Below are positions 1-13,700 of a DNA stretch of 64,000 nucleotides, piece after piece. Position 1 is the first letter of the stretch. The number at the start of each line of letters is the position of its first letter. The stretch is taken from assembly GCA_013368445.1 (NCBI GenBank), contig JAACJO010000006.1, positions 1,178,001-1,242,000 on the forward strand, read 5' to 3'. The notes beneath the pieces are model-generated. The model was not told where the DNA came from. It saw only the letters and a list, made by a program, of their open reading frames with translations, and did not search any database. The position numbers and the translations under genes are program-made. The DNA is from Leucocoprinus leucothites. Taxonomy: Eukaryota; Basidiomycota; Agaricomycetes; Agaricales; Agaricaceae.

Positions 1-1734
1 ATGATCGGCCTCATTGTGAATCCATGTCCACGATGTAATGACAAGGGACCGACGCACTAACGCGCGGCGCGTGAAGTGAGGGACCTGACTGGGACCTGGG
101 CCTGAACACGGGGCTGGCGGGCCCCGGGGAGGGCGGGCAGGGGCAGGACAGGTCTTCCGCGCCCAACCCAACCCCAGCAATTTACGATTGTGGCTTAGTA
201 GATTTTCCATCTAGCTTTCAAAATCTCAGGAAGTCTCTCACTGGTCTGAATTTCGTAATCTGGAACTTCATAATTCAGAATTAATGGTAACGGGGAGGGC
301 TTAGGTCACCGCAACCGCTCCTCTTCCCCCGGCCTCCCCACCGAGCACAGAGTCATAGCAAAAAATGCATCTACCCCATGGCACTGCTCATTGGTGCCTC
401 GAATTGGGCTTATTGGGGTTCGCCTTAGTTTTTAAAATCCGGACTTGCAAGCCGGCAAATCGGCACATCAAGTTTTCAGATACCGTCCCACAACGTACAC
501 AGTACATCGCACGACACGCTTCAGCAGGCGAAGAGGAAGCGAAATCTCTCCGCATTCTCCATGTTAGACCGTCCCCGACGATCTCCGCAGGAATACCGGA
601 AATCCATAATCATCGATCAAGCAAAAAAAAAAAATTGAACTGAAATTTGCAGCGACATGATGATCGCCTTGGCACACAATTTTTAAATTGTCTGTCGACG
701 ACTTGACGATTTGGGGACTCTGAAACTCTGGAGTTCTGGCGTCCCTCGCGCTCTCCTCTGGGGGTCTTTTAGCTAGCGCATGTCACAGCATTGTTCCTGA
801 TGGCTTTTCCTGCCTCCGTTTATGAGAGAGAGACTGTGCGGATTCGCATAATAGTCGGACGGCGAGCTTCGAGGCCAAGCCAAACATGCAGTCTGATGAT
901 TGATATTCAGCGCGGTCACTGCGACACATCTAAAAGTATTGAGATGGGCGGCACTTTTTGTAAATTCTTAGACTTGAATCATGCGTTACTGAGATCTCAC
1001 CTCACTCAGGCCATGTTAACAAGCTTGATCATACATTATCAACAAGCATGTCAATTTTGTCCTGGAAATCGTTAGCTGAGTGGGCTTATGTCCAAGATAG
1101 ACGGATGGAGTGTCATCCTCTGATTCATATGTCTTTTTGTCAAAGAATCAATACAGGGTTCGAGTACAAAGACTCGCTCATATAACTCACCTCTTGACCT
1201 TGCCGGTCTCCGGGAAGAGATGGTCACAATTTCTTACTAAGTGTGTTGCATCAAAGATCACAAAAACACACTTGGGACCCACTGCGTGGCTGATCATGCT
1301 TCTGTGTTCTCGCACCATCAGTTTTCGGGGCAAGATTTGGGTCCCGGATTGGACACTCTGAGAGTAAGCCTATCCCAGCAGTCACTGGGTGAGACGAGCG
1401 ATCTGGGCACCAACGGTTAGTCTAATACGATGAATCTACCTGGGACCTGGGTTCCTGTCTGGGTCTCCCGGGAGATGAGATGTTGATCTACTGTCGTGGT
1501 ACACTTGCTCGAACTTCAAACCTCGAGTATAGCATCGGCCCGAAGACCCGCAAACCAGAAGGCAGAAGAAGGACCAAAGAAAGGTTCGTTTTCACGAACA
1601 TCGTCCCTGGAGCTGTCTTCCTGCGCCAGAATATCATAAACAGCGTTTTGATTGAAGGATCTAGGGGTTAGCGCTGTGAAGCGAAATTTTGAGTTGAGGC
1701 AGTTCTGTCCATGGGCATGTGATGGTGAGTCAAC
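1..1734. other. Intergenic, no gene recognised
   Basis: Several short open frames occur here, but none has splice-linked partners, a domain or consistent codon choice, so I call no gene. Bases about 60-170 are markedly G+C rich (runs of gggcc and gggcagg) compared with the AT-balanced sequence after 180. Part of the right end is presumably the promoter and 5' UTR of the membrane-protein gene that follows. Confidence 0.5.
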
Positions 1735-2887
1735 ATGTCAATCAATCTGTATACTTCAGAGGCCTCAAATACAGTGACGCCCACATTGCCCTTGAGCCTC
1801 ACAATCATGGCTAACCAGACCATTTCACTCTCTTCATCGGACCTGTCCGAGTTAACACAACTACTACTCGGAATAATTATTCAATCATTGCTTAACGGAG
1901 GGATCATCATCCTCGGTCTCGCCTGCATCTTCCTTCTTGCATCAAATCGTCGAAAATGCCCACGGAAACCAAAATCAAGGCAGTCCACTTTCTGGATATC
2001 GTACATCATCGGACTAATTTCCCTGAATATAACTTCATTGGTCATTTGGTGGCTCCTCATTTCTGCGTTCTTGCATCGACAAACACCGGAGTTTGCAAAA
2101 GGTGCAGCAGTATTATCAATTGCCTGTACTACAACCCTAGTCTCAACCCTTGCCTTTACCGATGGGGTTTTGGTGAGTTTAGCTTTCTGGCACACTAAGA
2201 TGTCTGGTGAATGAATCTCCCGTCTAGGTATGGCGCTGTTACAAGGTTCAAAGCGCCCTCGGTCCACCACATGGGCAGTTCAAGAAAATATTCTGGATAA
2301 TTCCTCTCTTGATTTACACTGCAACAATCAGTCAGTTGGGTCCATTATTTTCAGTTGACTTATATTCCAACACCATTGTCTAAATCATATCATTTTCTAT
2401 TTCACGAACCCTGAAGTTGTCGCAGCGGCAGGAATCGCCATTTCCTTCACAGACCCCAATTATTGCTATCCAGCAGTCTTCGCAGTACTATCTTTGGGGC
2501 TCAATTCGCTATTGAACATCTATGCGACCTCCTTGATCGCCTTCCGCTTACTCCAACACCAACGTTTAGTCAAATCATGCTTGGGTCCCGATAATGCCAC
2601 ACAGCACCAACGGATTATACGTGTGCTTCTCGAGTCTGCTGCAATAAACGTCCCGATTACTCTGACCATTGCAATCGGACGTGCAGGAAATCAAGTGTTC
2701 AGTTTCATCTTATTGGGTATTGGAGTTGGGTGTCAGGTAGGTTAAAACATTGCTCGAACGTTCATCAATGCCTCAGCCGTGAATATATACTAACACTCAA
2801 CTTCAGTCTTTCTCAACTATCTTAATTCTTCATCAAGTAGCATTAGGGAAAGCTGTTGGCAACCGTGATAGCCGAGATGAGATGTAA
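1735..2887 (+). CDS. Seven-helix integral membrane protein, orphan fungal receptor-like family
   Basis: Model: join(1735..2172, 2228..2330, 2426..2736, 2807..2887), 310 aa. An in-frame ATG at 1807 (MANQT...) would give 286 aa. Phases agree at every junction, and the last intron has a clear ctaac branch site before its cag acceptor. The translation shows about seven hydrophobic segments: one near residues 40-70, one after the WISYIIG stretch, one ending in TDGVLV, then four more with short basic loops (KFKK-like, HQRL). The N-terminus is short with N-glycosylation-like NQT, and the tail is short and charged (GNRDSRDEM). This layout matches the large Agaricomycete set of hypothetical seven-TM proteins, some of which are called receptor-like. 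No ligand or G-protein contact motif is visible, so the function is unknown. Confidence 0.75.
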
Positions 2888-4125
2888 GGTGGAGGGGAGG
2901 ACGTTGGCAGATTAGCACACAGTTGGCGGTGTGCGACACTGGCTATTTTCGGGATGCGAGCCTTGGCGTACAAGAGGGCACATATGAAATTATCCACGAC
3001 GTGGAGAAGAAGTTATTTGCTCCTATCCCATGATTAATAATCGACCCTCTTCAACGAGCGGTCGAGAGTCTTGAGCTCGTGAAGCAGTCCTGAAAACTAG
3101 CAGACGACCACCAGGCAGTCCTTCCTCCTGTATTTCAGCGCTCATTGTGTGGCAATTTGGGTGGTCTACTCGCTAGTTGACTTCTGCCAACGTTGTAGGG
3201 GTACTCAATGAATGTCTGGTCTTGTTCTAATGTTATTCACTAATTTTAGATTGAAATGGCTCAACATTCTCATATCACTGGTTGGATCTCAAGTTCACGG
3301 GCCTCCACCACCGCACCTTTACTGCTGAGTTTTTTTCCAGGTCTTTAGCTCTTGGTATCGAGCTCTCATGCTTTAAGACCCACGAATCCGACAGGGATAG
3401 TCCTTAACAGCGCGTGTGGAAGTATCTTTTCTTTTTACGCGCGTGAAGAAGCTCGATCGAAAGGTATGGAGGGGCCCGTGGCATGTGATTTTACAGGCAT
3501 CTTTTGAATTGCAAGTGCCCTCGTGTCATGATGATAGAAACCCTTCCCTGCCAGTTGGGGCCCATGGGACGTGGAAAGGTCAAAACGACTGGTACAGTCG
3601 GCCTTCTCGGACTCACGTTATTGAAGTAAAGCTCCCACAATCAGTCAACTCGAAGCTACACCGAGCGCCCCAGGCGTTGGTGTAGAAAACCCTTGCTGCA
3701 TGCCCGATGTTTCCCTTCATGATCTTCTTGCAAGCAACACAGGAACGATGCCCTCGGGATGACATCCGACTCGGGCAAGCGTTTCATTGGCTACATTGTC
3801 CAATGCTATGGAACGTAATCTTGAGAGCTTGTTTCTTCAATCACTCACAAGGAAGGCGCTCTTCAGTGCGTCACCCGCATTCCATTCCGAGGTGACCATG
3901 TGAACTGTTTGATGAAATCATAAATGATCTTCCCAATTCAAGAAGTTACTTAGCAGTTGCCAACTTCGACTCACACCAGCATGCGATTCTGTCATGCTCG
4001 AGGCTCAACGGGATCGAAGACAACCGAGTATCGAACCAAATTTGCTGTCTCACGAATGCGCTATTTAATCTTCACCGCTCGTTTCAAGCGCTGCGCTTAA
4101 TTCGCTCCCTGCTCCAATAGGTGTG
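2888..4125. other. Intergenic, no gene recognised
   Basis: No exon-like stretch with splice partners was found. A TATA-like tatttaa at about 4062-4068 lies roughly 60 nt upstream of the start codon of the sphingomyelinase gene and may belong to its core promoter. Confidence 0.45.
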
Positions 4126-6898
4126 ATGCGCTTCCGAAGGTTTGGGCGAGTTCTACCCCTGCTTGTGGCACTGTGCGCTTCCAACAGTGTCCATGCTAGT
4201 CTGGTCGACGACATTGTCAATGCGATCACTCACGCAGTCGATTGTACCTCATGTCATGCATTACTCGTTCCTTTGAAAGGGCTCGCTGTCTTGGGTGATT
4301 CTGCGTTCTCGAGCACCTTTACAGCTGTTTGCAATGCTCTTGGTGTGCGTCTCCGTTCTCATCTACCTTGAAGACTAGGGCTACGTAGGACTCACCTCCA
4401 CTGATCTCAAGGTGGAAGACGAGGACGTCTGTGAGGGCGTTTTAGCGGAACAAGGACCCATCCTCGCCCACGATCTCCGATCCATCTCTCCCTTTGATCG
4501 GACGTCCACCCAGCTATGCAACGCCGTACTTGGTTTATGCCAACAGCCGGCCGTCAATCAATTGAACTTCCCTCTACCTGTAGCACCTACAAACCCTAAA
4601 AAATGGTTGAGCAAAGGCGCCAAACCATTTCAGGTGGCACACTTCAGTGATGCCCATATCGATAGGGAATACACGGTATGTTTCCACCGCGGCCACTGAT
4701 CGACTTGACCTAATCAGAAGGAATGTAGCCCGGAGCAGAGGTGCAATGCACAAAACCTATCTGTTGCAGGAATTATGCCGATGAAGCTGGGCAGCCTGTT
4801 ACAGAACCGGCAGGAGCGTTAGCAAGCCACCACTGTGATACTTCAACTGGATTGACTGAAAGCATGCTCCGTGCTGCTTCCGCCCAAGAGCATTCTTTCT
4901 CAATCTTCACTGGTGATGTCATCGAAGGTACACTCTTCAATCTCGCTTTGCCAAATCATAGTCACCTTTTTACAATAGCCGACATCTGGCTGGTCAACCA
5001 AACTGGTGTGACTGCCCATTTAAAACAATTCAATCAAGAAATGCAAACCCTCATGGGTACCCCCGTATTCCCTGTGATTGGTAGATACCTCTTCATTCTT
5101 TTGACCTATAATCTCACCATAGCTGAATTTGGTTTGACAGGAAACCAGTAAGTTGATCTGTAATGCTCGAGCGGATATTCTACCATATCCTGACATCTCG
5201 ATAGTGAGGCTGCCCCAGTCAACAGTTTCCCCCGTAACACTACTTCTGGTGCTTCTTCTCAATGGGTATTTGATACACAAGCTGCCGGTTGGTCGGTGAG
5301 TTTCTGGGTCCCCGATTTAGGGAGATAGTACTCGGATACTATCTGATGACCTCTCAACGACTTTCAGAAATGGCTCGACGCACCCGCTACCAACTCTGTT
5401 CAGCACATGTCAGGCAGTTACTCCGTTGTAGCTCCAGGAACAAACCTTCGGTAGGTTCTACTTTGCGGACACCCTCTTCCCTCCCGCTAAAATAATCTAA
5501 GTATCATTTCACTCAATACGATTTACTGGTACAAAGCCAAGTAAGCCAAAATCACATCCAAACAGAGATTGCAACGCTCACCCTATTAATAACAGCTTTT
5601 GGCTCCTTGACAGTGATACGTTCCAGTGTGTTGTCTCAACTTTATCAAGAGGCGAGCCCGGTTCACTAACTCACCATTGCAGACCGGATCCCAACGGCAT
5701 TTTGGCTTTTGCCGCTGGACAACTTCAGGCGGCAGAAGATGCGGGTCAAAGAGCTTGGATCATAGCACACATGCCTCCGAGCTCCTCAGACGCATTCCAT
5801 GACCAGGTAATCAGCTCCGATAATGACTTGGGATGTATTCTCTCGAGCTCATAAATCCAGTCAAACTATTTCGATCAGGTTGTACAAAGATACAAGAATA
5901 CCATCGCCGGACAATTTTATGGGCACAGTCATGTCGTGAGTACTAGTTTTCAGATTGCGCTACAAAATATTTATCCATCCTCAGGATGAATTTGCAATCT
6001 CATACTCCGACTACAACAACCGTACAGCGGAGAATGCGGTCAGCACCATGTGGATCGGACCCTCCCTGACGCCTCGAAGTGAGTTCATATCAAGCTTCGT
6101 TTTTGGGTCAATAACTAAGAACGGATAGGTGGAAATCCTGCGTTTAAGATATACGACGTTGACCCTGACACATACGAGATCATGGATGCTCGCGTGTTCA
6201 TAGGTATGTAGGAAAATCATGCTTCCTCTCCCTTTTCACGAAATAAATTATCGTCTGTAGGCGACTTATCAGATCCCAGCTTCCAAAGCTCGCGTGAGGA
6301 ATCCTGTCCTTTTCTGTCCAAGTTCATATGTTGAACACGAGCTTTAGCGCAATGGAAGCAATATTACTCAGCCCACGAAGTCTATGGTTCCGCCCTGCCC
6401 GGTGGCTGGCCAGCCAGTACCCCACTGACACCTGCATTCTGGCACAAAGTCACAGAAGCATTCGAGCAGAATGATACCCTTTTCCAACAATTCTTGGAAT
6501 TCAAGACCAGAGGTTTCAACACGGCAACCTGCGCACCTGGAGACTGCAAGGATAATGCCATCTGTGCACTACGTGGTGGAAGGGCTGAAAATAACTGCGT
6601 CAGTTTGAAGATTTTCTTCTGGTGCTGAACCGTGCTGATATCAAAGACTAGGTTGTTTCTTCTCCTGGCTTACCATTCCGCAAGAGGGATGGCGAAATGA
6701 CCGGACGGCGAGTGACCACCGATCATTGCGAAGGCACAGGCCTTGGAACGATCTTCTCGCAGATGCCGAGCGGCATGGTACGTTCCTTAATCACGAGTAA
6801 ATACTTGTGTCGCATTGCTCATCCATCAAAAGGCCGAGATCGACGTTGAGGCGCTGAAAGAGAAACTGAAGCAGGAAGTCCCAGAATTAGCACAGTAG
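4126..6898 (+). CDS. Acid sphingomyelinase-like phosphodiesterase (saposin B + metallophosphatase)
   Basis: Model of 17 exons: join(4126..4344, 4412..4675, 4729..4927, 4979..5080, 5141..5147, 5205..5295, 5368..5450, 5502..5540, 5596..5625, 5683..5806, 5861..5935, 5985..6078, 6129..6203, 6261..6293, 6348..6598, 6652..6777, 6833..6898). It encodes 625 aa, the size of animal acid sphingomyelinase. The family hydrolyses sphingomyelin-type lipids to ceramide in secretory, lysosomal or vacuolar compartments. Seen: signal peptide (about residues 1-24), a cysteine-rich saposin-B region (about 35-115, with the CTSCHAL and VCEG cysteines), then a metallophosphatase domain. Its metal-site residues are D153/H155 in SDAHID, D224 in GDVIE, GNHE at 262-265, H374 in AHMPP, and H408/H410 in GHSH. 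The CCR cysteine motif of the family follows the first metal motif. All catalytic motifs are present. The fifth exon is only 7 nt (see findings). I chose the ATG at 4126 because it starts the signal peptide. Confidence 0.93.
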
Positions 6899-8481
6899 AG
6901 ATACCCAGAGTACGAAGCTACTAGGTGGATGGTATGAAATATGATCTTCTTGTCGTTGCCTGTGTTAGTTATCTTGGAACAAGCAACGTTGATTATGTGA
7001 CGTACTTGAGACTTAGGATCCTATTTTCCGCTCTTTGTGTCGATCCTCTGATTGTACTCATTGCCGCGAAAGGTCCATCGAGTCTCTGGAAGTTTCTGAG
7101 TGAAAGATACCACCACCTTGTCGTTAAGGCCGGCCTTAGCCAGAAGCAAATGAATGGGCTCTCAGGACAGCGCGCTCAATTGGATAAGAGAATATTATTA
7201 TTCGGCCCAGGAGTAACCAGAGAAGTATATAATACTAACACGTCCTAAGTAACGAGAAGAAGAAACGAGACATTGACAAAAAAAATAGAAGAACAAGGGC
7301 AACAGACAAATCAACACTGGGTCTGAAGTACACAGGCAAAAAACTATACTTGAGAATTGAGAAAGGGAAGAAGAAAACACTTGACACTAAGAAAAGGAAG
7401 GATACTCGAGGTAATACAAAGTGAGGGCTTTAAAGTTCACAAATGGGGAGTAAGGGAGTGAATGAATGAAGGGCAAAGGAAGGCGTAGGCTACGACGAGG
7501 AGGGCGGCGGAGGAATAGGAACGGAAAGAAACGAGCGTCTAAGTGGGACGGGATGTTTGGTAGGACACAGTGAAGGACAGACTCGAGCTATAATAATAGG
7601 TAGGGAGGGATACTGATGATCTGTAAGTTAAAAGAGAAATTTATGGATGAGGCTAGGGTACAACAATCAAATGCAAGCAGGCAGAAAGGCAAGGGAAAGA
7701 GGTAGACTAGAACAAGGAGTCAAAAACGGAGCATAGAAAGAAATACCTATGAACAAAGGGCAACGAAACATGCATACCAGAATGTCACGTCTGGTTAAGA
7801 TGAACCGGTAATGACTGTCCTATAGATGTTCATGTAATTGACCGTCGTCAACAGCTCGATAAATCATGCCACCTGACAATCCCTATCCATATATGCGCTC
7901 GATAAACGAATAGATGTCCTCCCCCGGCCCTCCGAACAGACTGTTTGGAGTGAGAACTCCGACGCGTGGCAAAGCTCGATCGATCAACAATCCCTCGGTG
8001 TGGAGTATTTTCTGGGGAAATTGTCACCGAGTGCGAGCTGAGATATTGAACATTGACATCGAACAGGTGGACTTTCGAACCCGACACACCGAGATGTTTG
8101 AACCGTTGACCGTTTGACCAGAGAGAGATGTGAAACAAAACAAAGGCAAAAAAAAGCGATAAGGAACGATGAGAAGAAAAGAAAAACATAACAAAAAATA
8201 TCATGTCCGCTTGCCATCTTTCCCCAAAAATTTAATCCTTGGAAAAGAAGTGACGACCCGCTGCTGCCTGCTGCTAGACATTGTCCCCCAAACTCAGGGC
8301 TTGCTCACCCAAGTTCCTCCATCAACCACATGATCTAATTAATAGCTCCTCAGCCTCCAACACAATATGAAAGGAAAAATCCGCGCCGCCGTCAGAATGC
8401 CCCACCAACCAGCCACCCGCACCACTACTCCCCATCATCCCCCGACCCGGCTGTCGGCAGATATCAACCCCTCAACCCATT
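6899..8481. other. Intergenic between convergent genes; strongly purine-rich plus strand
   Basis: No gene is supported. From about 7250 to 7800 the plus strand is dominated by A and G (gaagaaga, gggaaaga tracts), so it is pyrimidine-rich on the minus strand. The sphingomyelinase and PP1 genes converge here, so part is 3' UTR sequence. Short open frames on both strands lack any domain or splice context. Confidence 0.45.
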
Positions 8482-10282
<1,801 letters not shown>

Positions 10283-10747
10283 TATTCAGGTGTGAGCTCG
10301 GGGTGCTGGGGGCTGGGTGGTCGTCGGCGTCGTGAGTGGTTAGGGACGCTGTGTGGAAGACGGGGTGGGGGCGGGGGGAAAGCGGAGTCGATGGAGAGAG
10401 AAGAAAGTAAATCGGAATATTTTTTATTTGATTGAGGGCAGAGGAGGTAGAGAGAGAATATCGATGACAATGGCAGTGTAGATAACACTCTTCTGCCCAA
10501 AACCGGTCAACCTCGGACTCGCGCGTGGGAATCCGCCTCCCATCGCGCCACAACTTAATACCATAACAGTAATAACGACAATTCTAAGCTACATCTGCAC
10601 TCAATACCATACATAGATCAGCATATAAATCATTGTCCCAGGCCTAGAGCTCTGTGCCCTTTTGAAAATGTGAAAACAAAGTGAAAATAAAGCAGAAGAA
10701 ATGTAATGCGGTCACACGCTACGAACTTGAACTCTCGGGCCATCAGT
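10283..10747. other. Intergenic, promoter side of PP1
   Basis: This 465-nt gap lies upstream of PP1 and downstream of the PH-domain gene, both on the minus strand. It holds C/T-rich tracts on the minus strand, typical of a fungal promoter and 5' UTR. No gene is seen. Confidence 0.45.
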
Positions 10748-13700
10748 CTACACCGTCGCAACGGGTGGGCCAACCGCGTTCGACGTGCCTGCAGCTGTGT
10801 TTTGATCATTCGTGTTTCCAGTCTGCGGACGACGTCGTCGTCTTCGTCTATATATAGTAAAGATTGTTCTGTATCAGCTCATCTAAACACCTTTGAAATC
10901 AAAACGCAGTGCCTCACCTTGGAAATAGCGGTCCACGAGGCATGGGCCTTTCATCCAAATCCAGCGCGATATTAGTTGCAGCCTGCAACGCCTATACACC
11001 CCTGTCAGTACCTCCGCAGCAATCCACACTATGAGCGCCCTACCTCGATCCACTCCACCACACCTGTAACGTCTCGAGCCTGCAATAGGAACTGTTCGCC
11101 CTCTAATCTCAGCCGAATGACATTCTTCCTCTTCAGATAATCGTTTCCTATCCCACTCTCCGCATGCTGTAGCGTGTACTCACGTACCAAATCCGCAGGA
11201 TCGGGATCAGGTAAAAAGTCTCTCTCCCGATTAGAGTACAAATACTTCCGCGCCAGAGAAGGCTGTAACTTCTGCTGTTGCTGTAGCTGGTGCCATTGTT
11301 GTTGCTGGTCACCCATACTCGAAAACGTCGACGAGGTCGGCGTTTCTCTTCCATCCATCCCACCAATACTCAACGACGAACTCGACATTGGGGTCTGGGC
11401 CCGCGTACTGACACTTCCGGCAAAAGGCGAAGGCGACCTCGCGCCACCTGTAGATCCTCCCGGTGTCGTCGCCCCACTCCCACTCGGAATATTCAAACTC
11501 GGCCTTGGTGACTGACTCGGCGTATTCCTCTCGCTCGGATGTACATGATCGCTCTTTGACCTTGAATGATGCCGTGCTCCTGGTTTCAAAAACTGCGTAA
11601 ACTTTGACCTTGATGAACTAGACGTTGACATCGTCGGTGTCTGTGCGGAAGCACCCGACTCAGCCCTCGATCTTGGCGGAGCTCCCTCTTGCACAAGTAT
11701 CGCGGGCGCGGGTACAAACACTACGTCCGGTTCTCCATCGTCTCCTCCATATACGCCACTCTCGTCCTCCGATTTCATAATCCTCTGAATCTGCCTTTCA
11801 ATATCCCTTCTCTCCTCCGCCAACCTCCGACTCTCCCTCGTCTCAATCTGTATATTCGACACTCCTCCACCATGGGTAGGCTGCAAACTCACATCCCCAG
11901 CTCCGACCTGCTTCTCCCACCACTCTCCCAACACTCCAACACCCGCGTGGCCAGGGGGACACTTGTACACCCTCAGAACCGTCCCTTCCAACACAACCAT
12001 CATCCTACGCCATTTTCGATCCTTGGCCTGCACTCCAGGAGCGATAAACTCTATCTTTCTCGGCATAATAGCTTTGAGATAAACAGGATTGGTGTAAGGG
12101 GGTAAGCGTTCACGACCCTCATCTTCACGGGGCATAACCTTGTACTTGGCTGGAGGGTACGGGGCGAAAGAGGGGTAAGGTGGAGGTTCAGAGGTTTCGT
12201 CGTACATCGGCATTGACCGGCGTCGACGGAGGTAGTGCGAAGCCGTGCTCAATCTATTCTGCTTTTTCGTTGCCGCAGTCGGTGCTGGCATTGATATTGA
12301 CGAGAAGGCAGGAGGAGCGTCGTCGTGTACGTTGGTAGCAATAGCAGCCGTGGCGGTAGTTATGATCGGTGAACTGCTCATTGCTACCTTGGACGGAACC
12401 TCTGGGGCCAACTGATCTCTCTTCTCTGCCACCGCTTCTTCATCATCTTCGTCCTCGTCGCCATCGTCCTCTTTAATCTTATCATACGTACTCCTCCTCT
12501 TCTCCCTCTCCTTCGTGACAACGACCTCCTTCACGATACCACTCCTATCCTTCAAACTCGCCTTCTCCTTCTCTTTCTCCTTCTCCCTTTCCCGAAGTTT
12601 TGCCAACTCCATATCCTCCTCAGCCCTTGCCTCCTCCTCCATCAACCTCTTCATCTCCTTCGTCTCAATCGTATGTAAATCAATCAAACTCTGACTTGCC
12701 CTCTTATACATTTTTGGCATAGAGAACGCCTGTCCTTCCTCTCGGATACCACTACCCATACTCCAAACATCTTGCCCATGTCCGCCACCAGGACCATACA
12801 AGGTCGAACTCCTCTTCGGTGTGGGTATAGCAGAAAACAAGCTGCCAGGTGTTCTCATTCCTCCAACTCCAGGTTTCGGTGTCTGAACTTGGGGCGAAGG
12901 TGAAAGCGCAACAGAGTGTCGAGAATGGGGATATGAAGTATAAGAAGTCGAAGGCGAGTGTAATGGTGGACGTGAAGAATGTGTATGATAGTATGCAGAA
13001 ACAGGGCGTGGACTCGAGGTAGCACCTGCTGCCATACCACCTGCAATCACACCCGATCCGGTGCCGAACCCTTTAGCGGTGAAATAATCACCACTCCCGT
13101 TTTTATCACCACCACCAGATCCCGGATAATGCAATGATACCTCTTTGATCGTCCCAGTCGGCGATTGTGTCATAGCACTAGTCATGCTAGACTGGCCATG
13201 CAAGTGAGAATGTGCCTTGGTCCCCTGGGCACGCAAACCAGGGACACTTCCTCCAACTGGGCCTCTTATATTCCCACCCCCACTCGTACCCGCATATTTC
13301 GTAGCCGAAATCGTCGAACTCGCAGGCGTACTGGCAGTTGGCGTTTTTGACGGATCATAATTATAGTCCGTGCGAGCAGTACCTCCAGTAACAATTGCGG
13401 CGGTGGGACCGAAGGGGCCAGGAGCCGAGGGTGAACCTAAATCGCGAGCTTTTCCTTTTCCTTTGACGTCTACTGCGATAGTAGGCGAGGAAGTAGATAG
13501 GAATGATAAATCGAGCTTCGAAGTGTCTACCTCCGGTAATCCAGCATTCTGTTTTTAGAACGTCAATTTGAATGGCTAGCTACGAAGAAGAAGAAAAGAT
13601 GCTATACTAACGTGATATAAAGACCCCTGTTTCGTTTGAATATAAGGTTGGATTTGTGATGAGGAGCTCAGTTGAGATCTTGATGATGACGAAGGTAAAG

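Noticed and set aside
1150..1170. GGTTCGAGTAC, resembling a tRNA B box
   Set aside because: No matching A box or foldable acceptor/anticodon arms nearby.
365..1361. Three plus-strand open frames of 83-94 codons near the left edge
   Set aside because: Different frames, no linking introns with proper phase, no recognisable motif.
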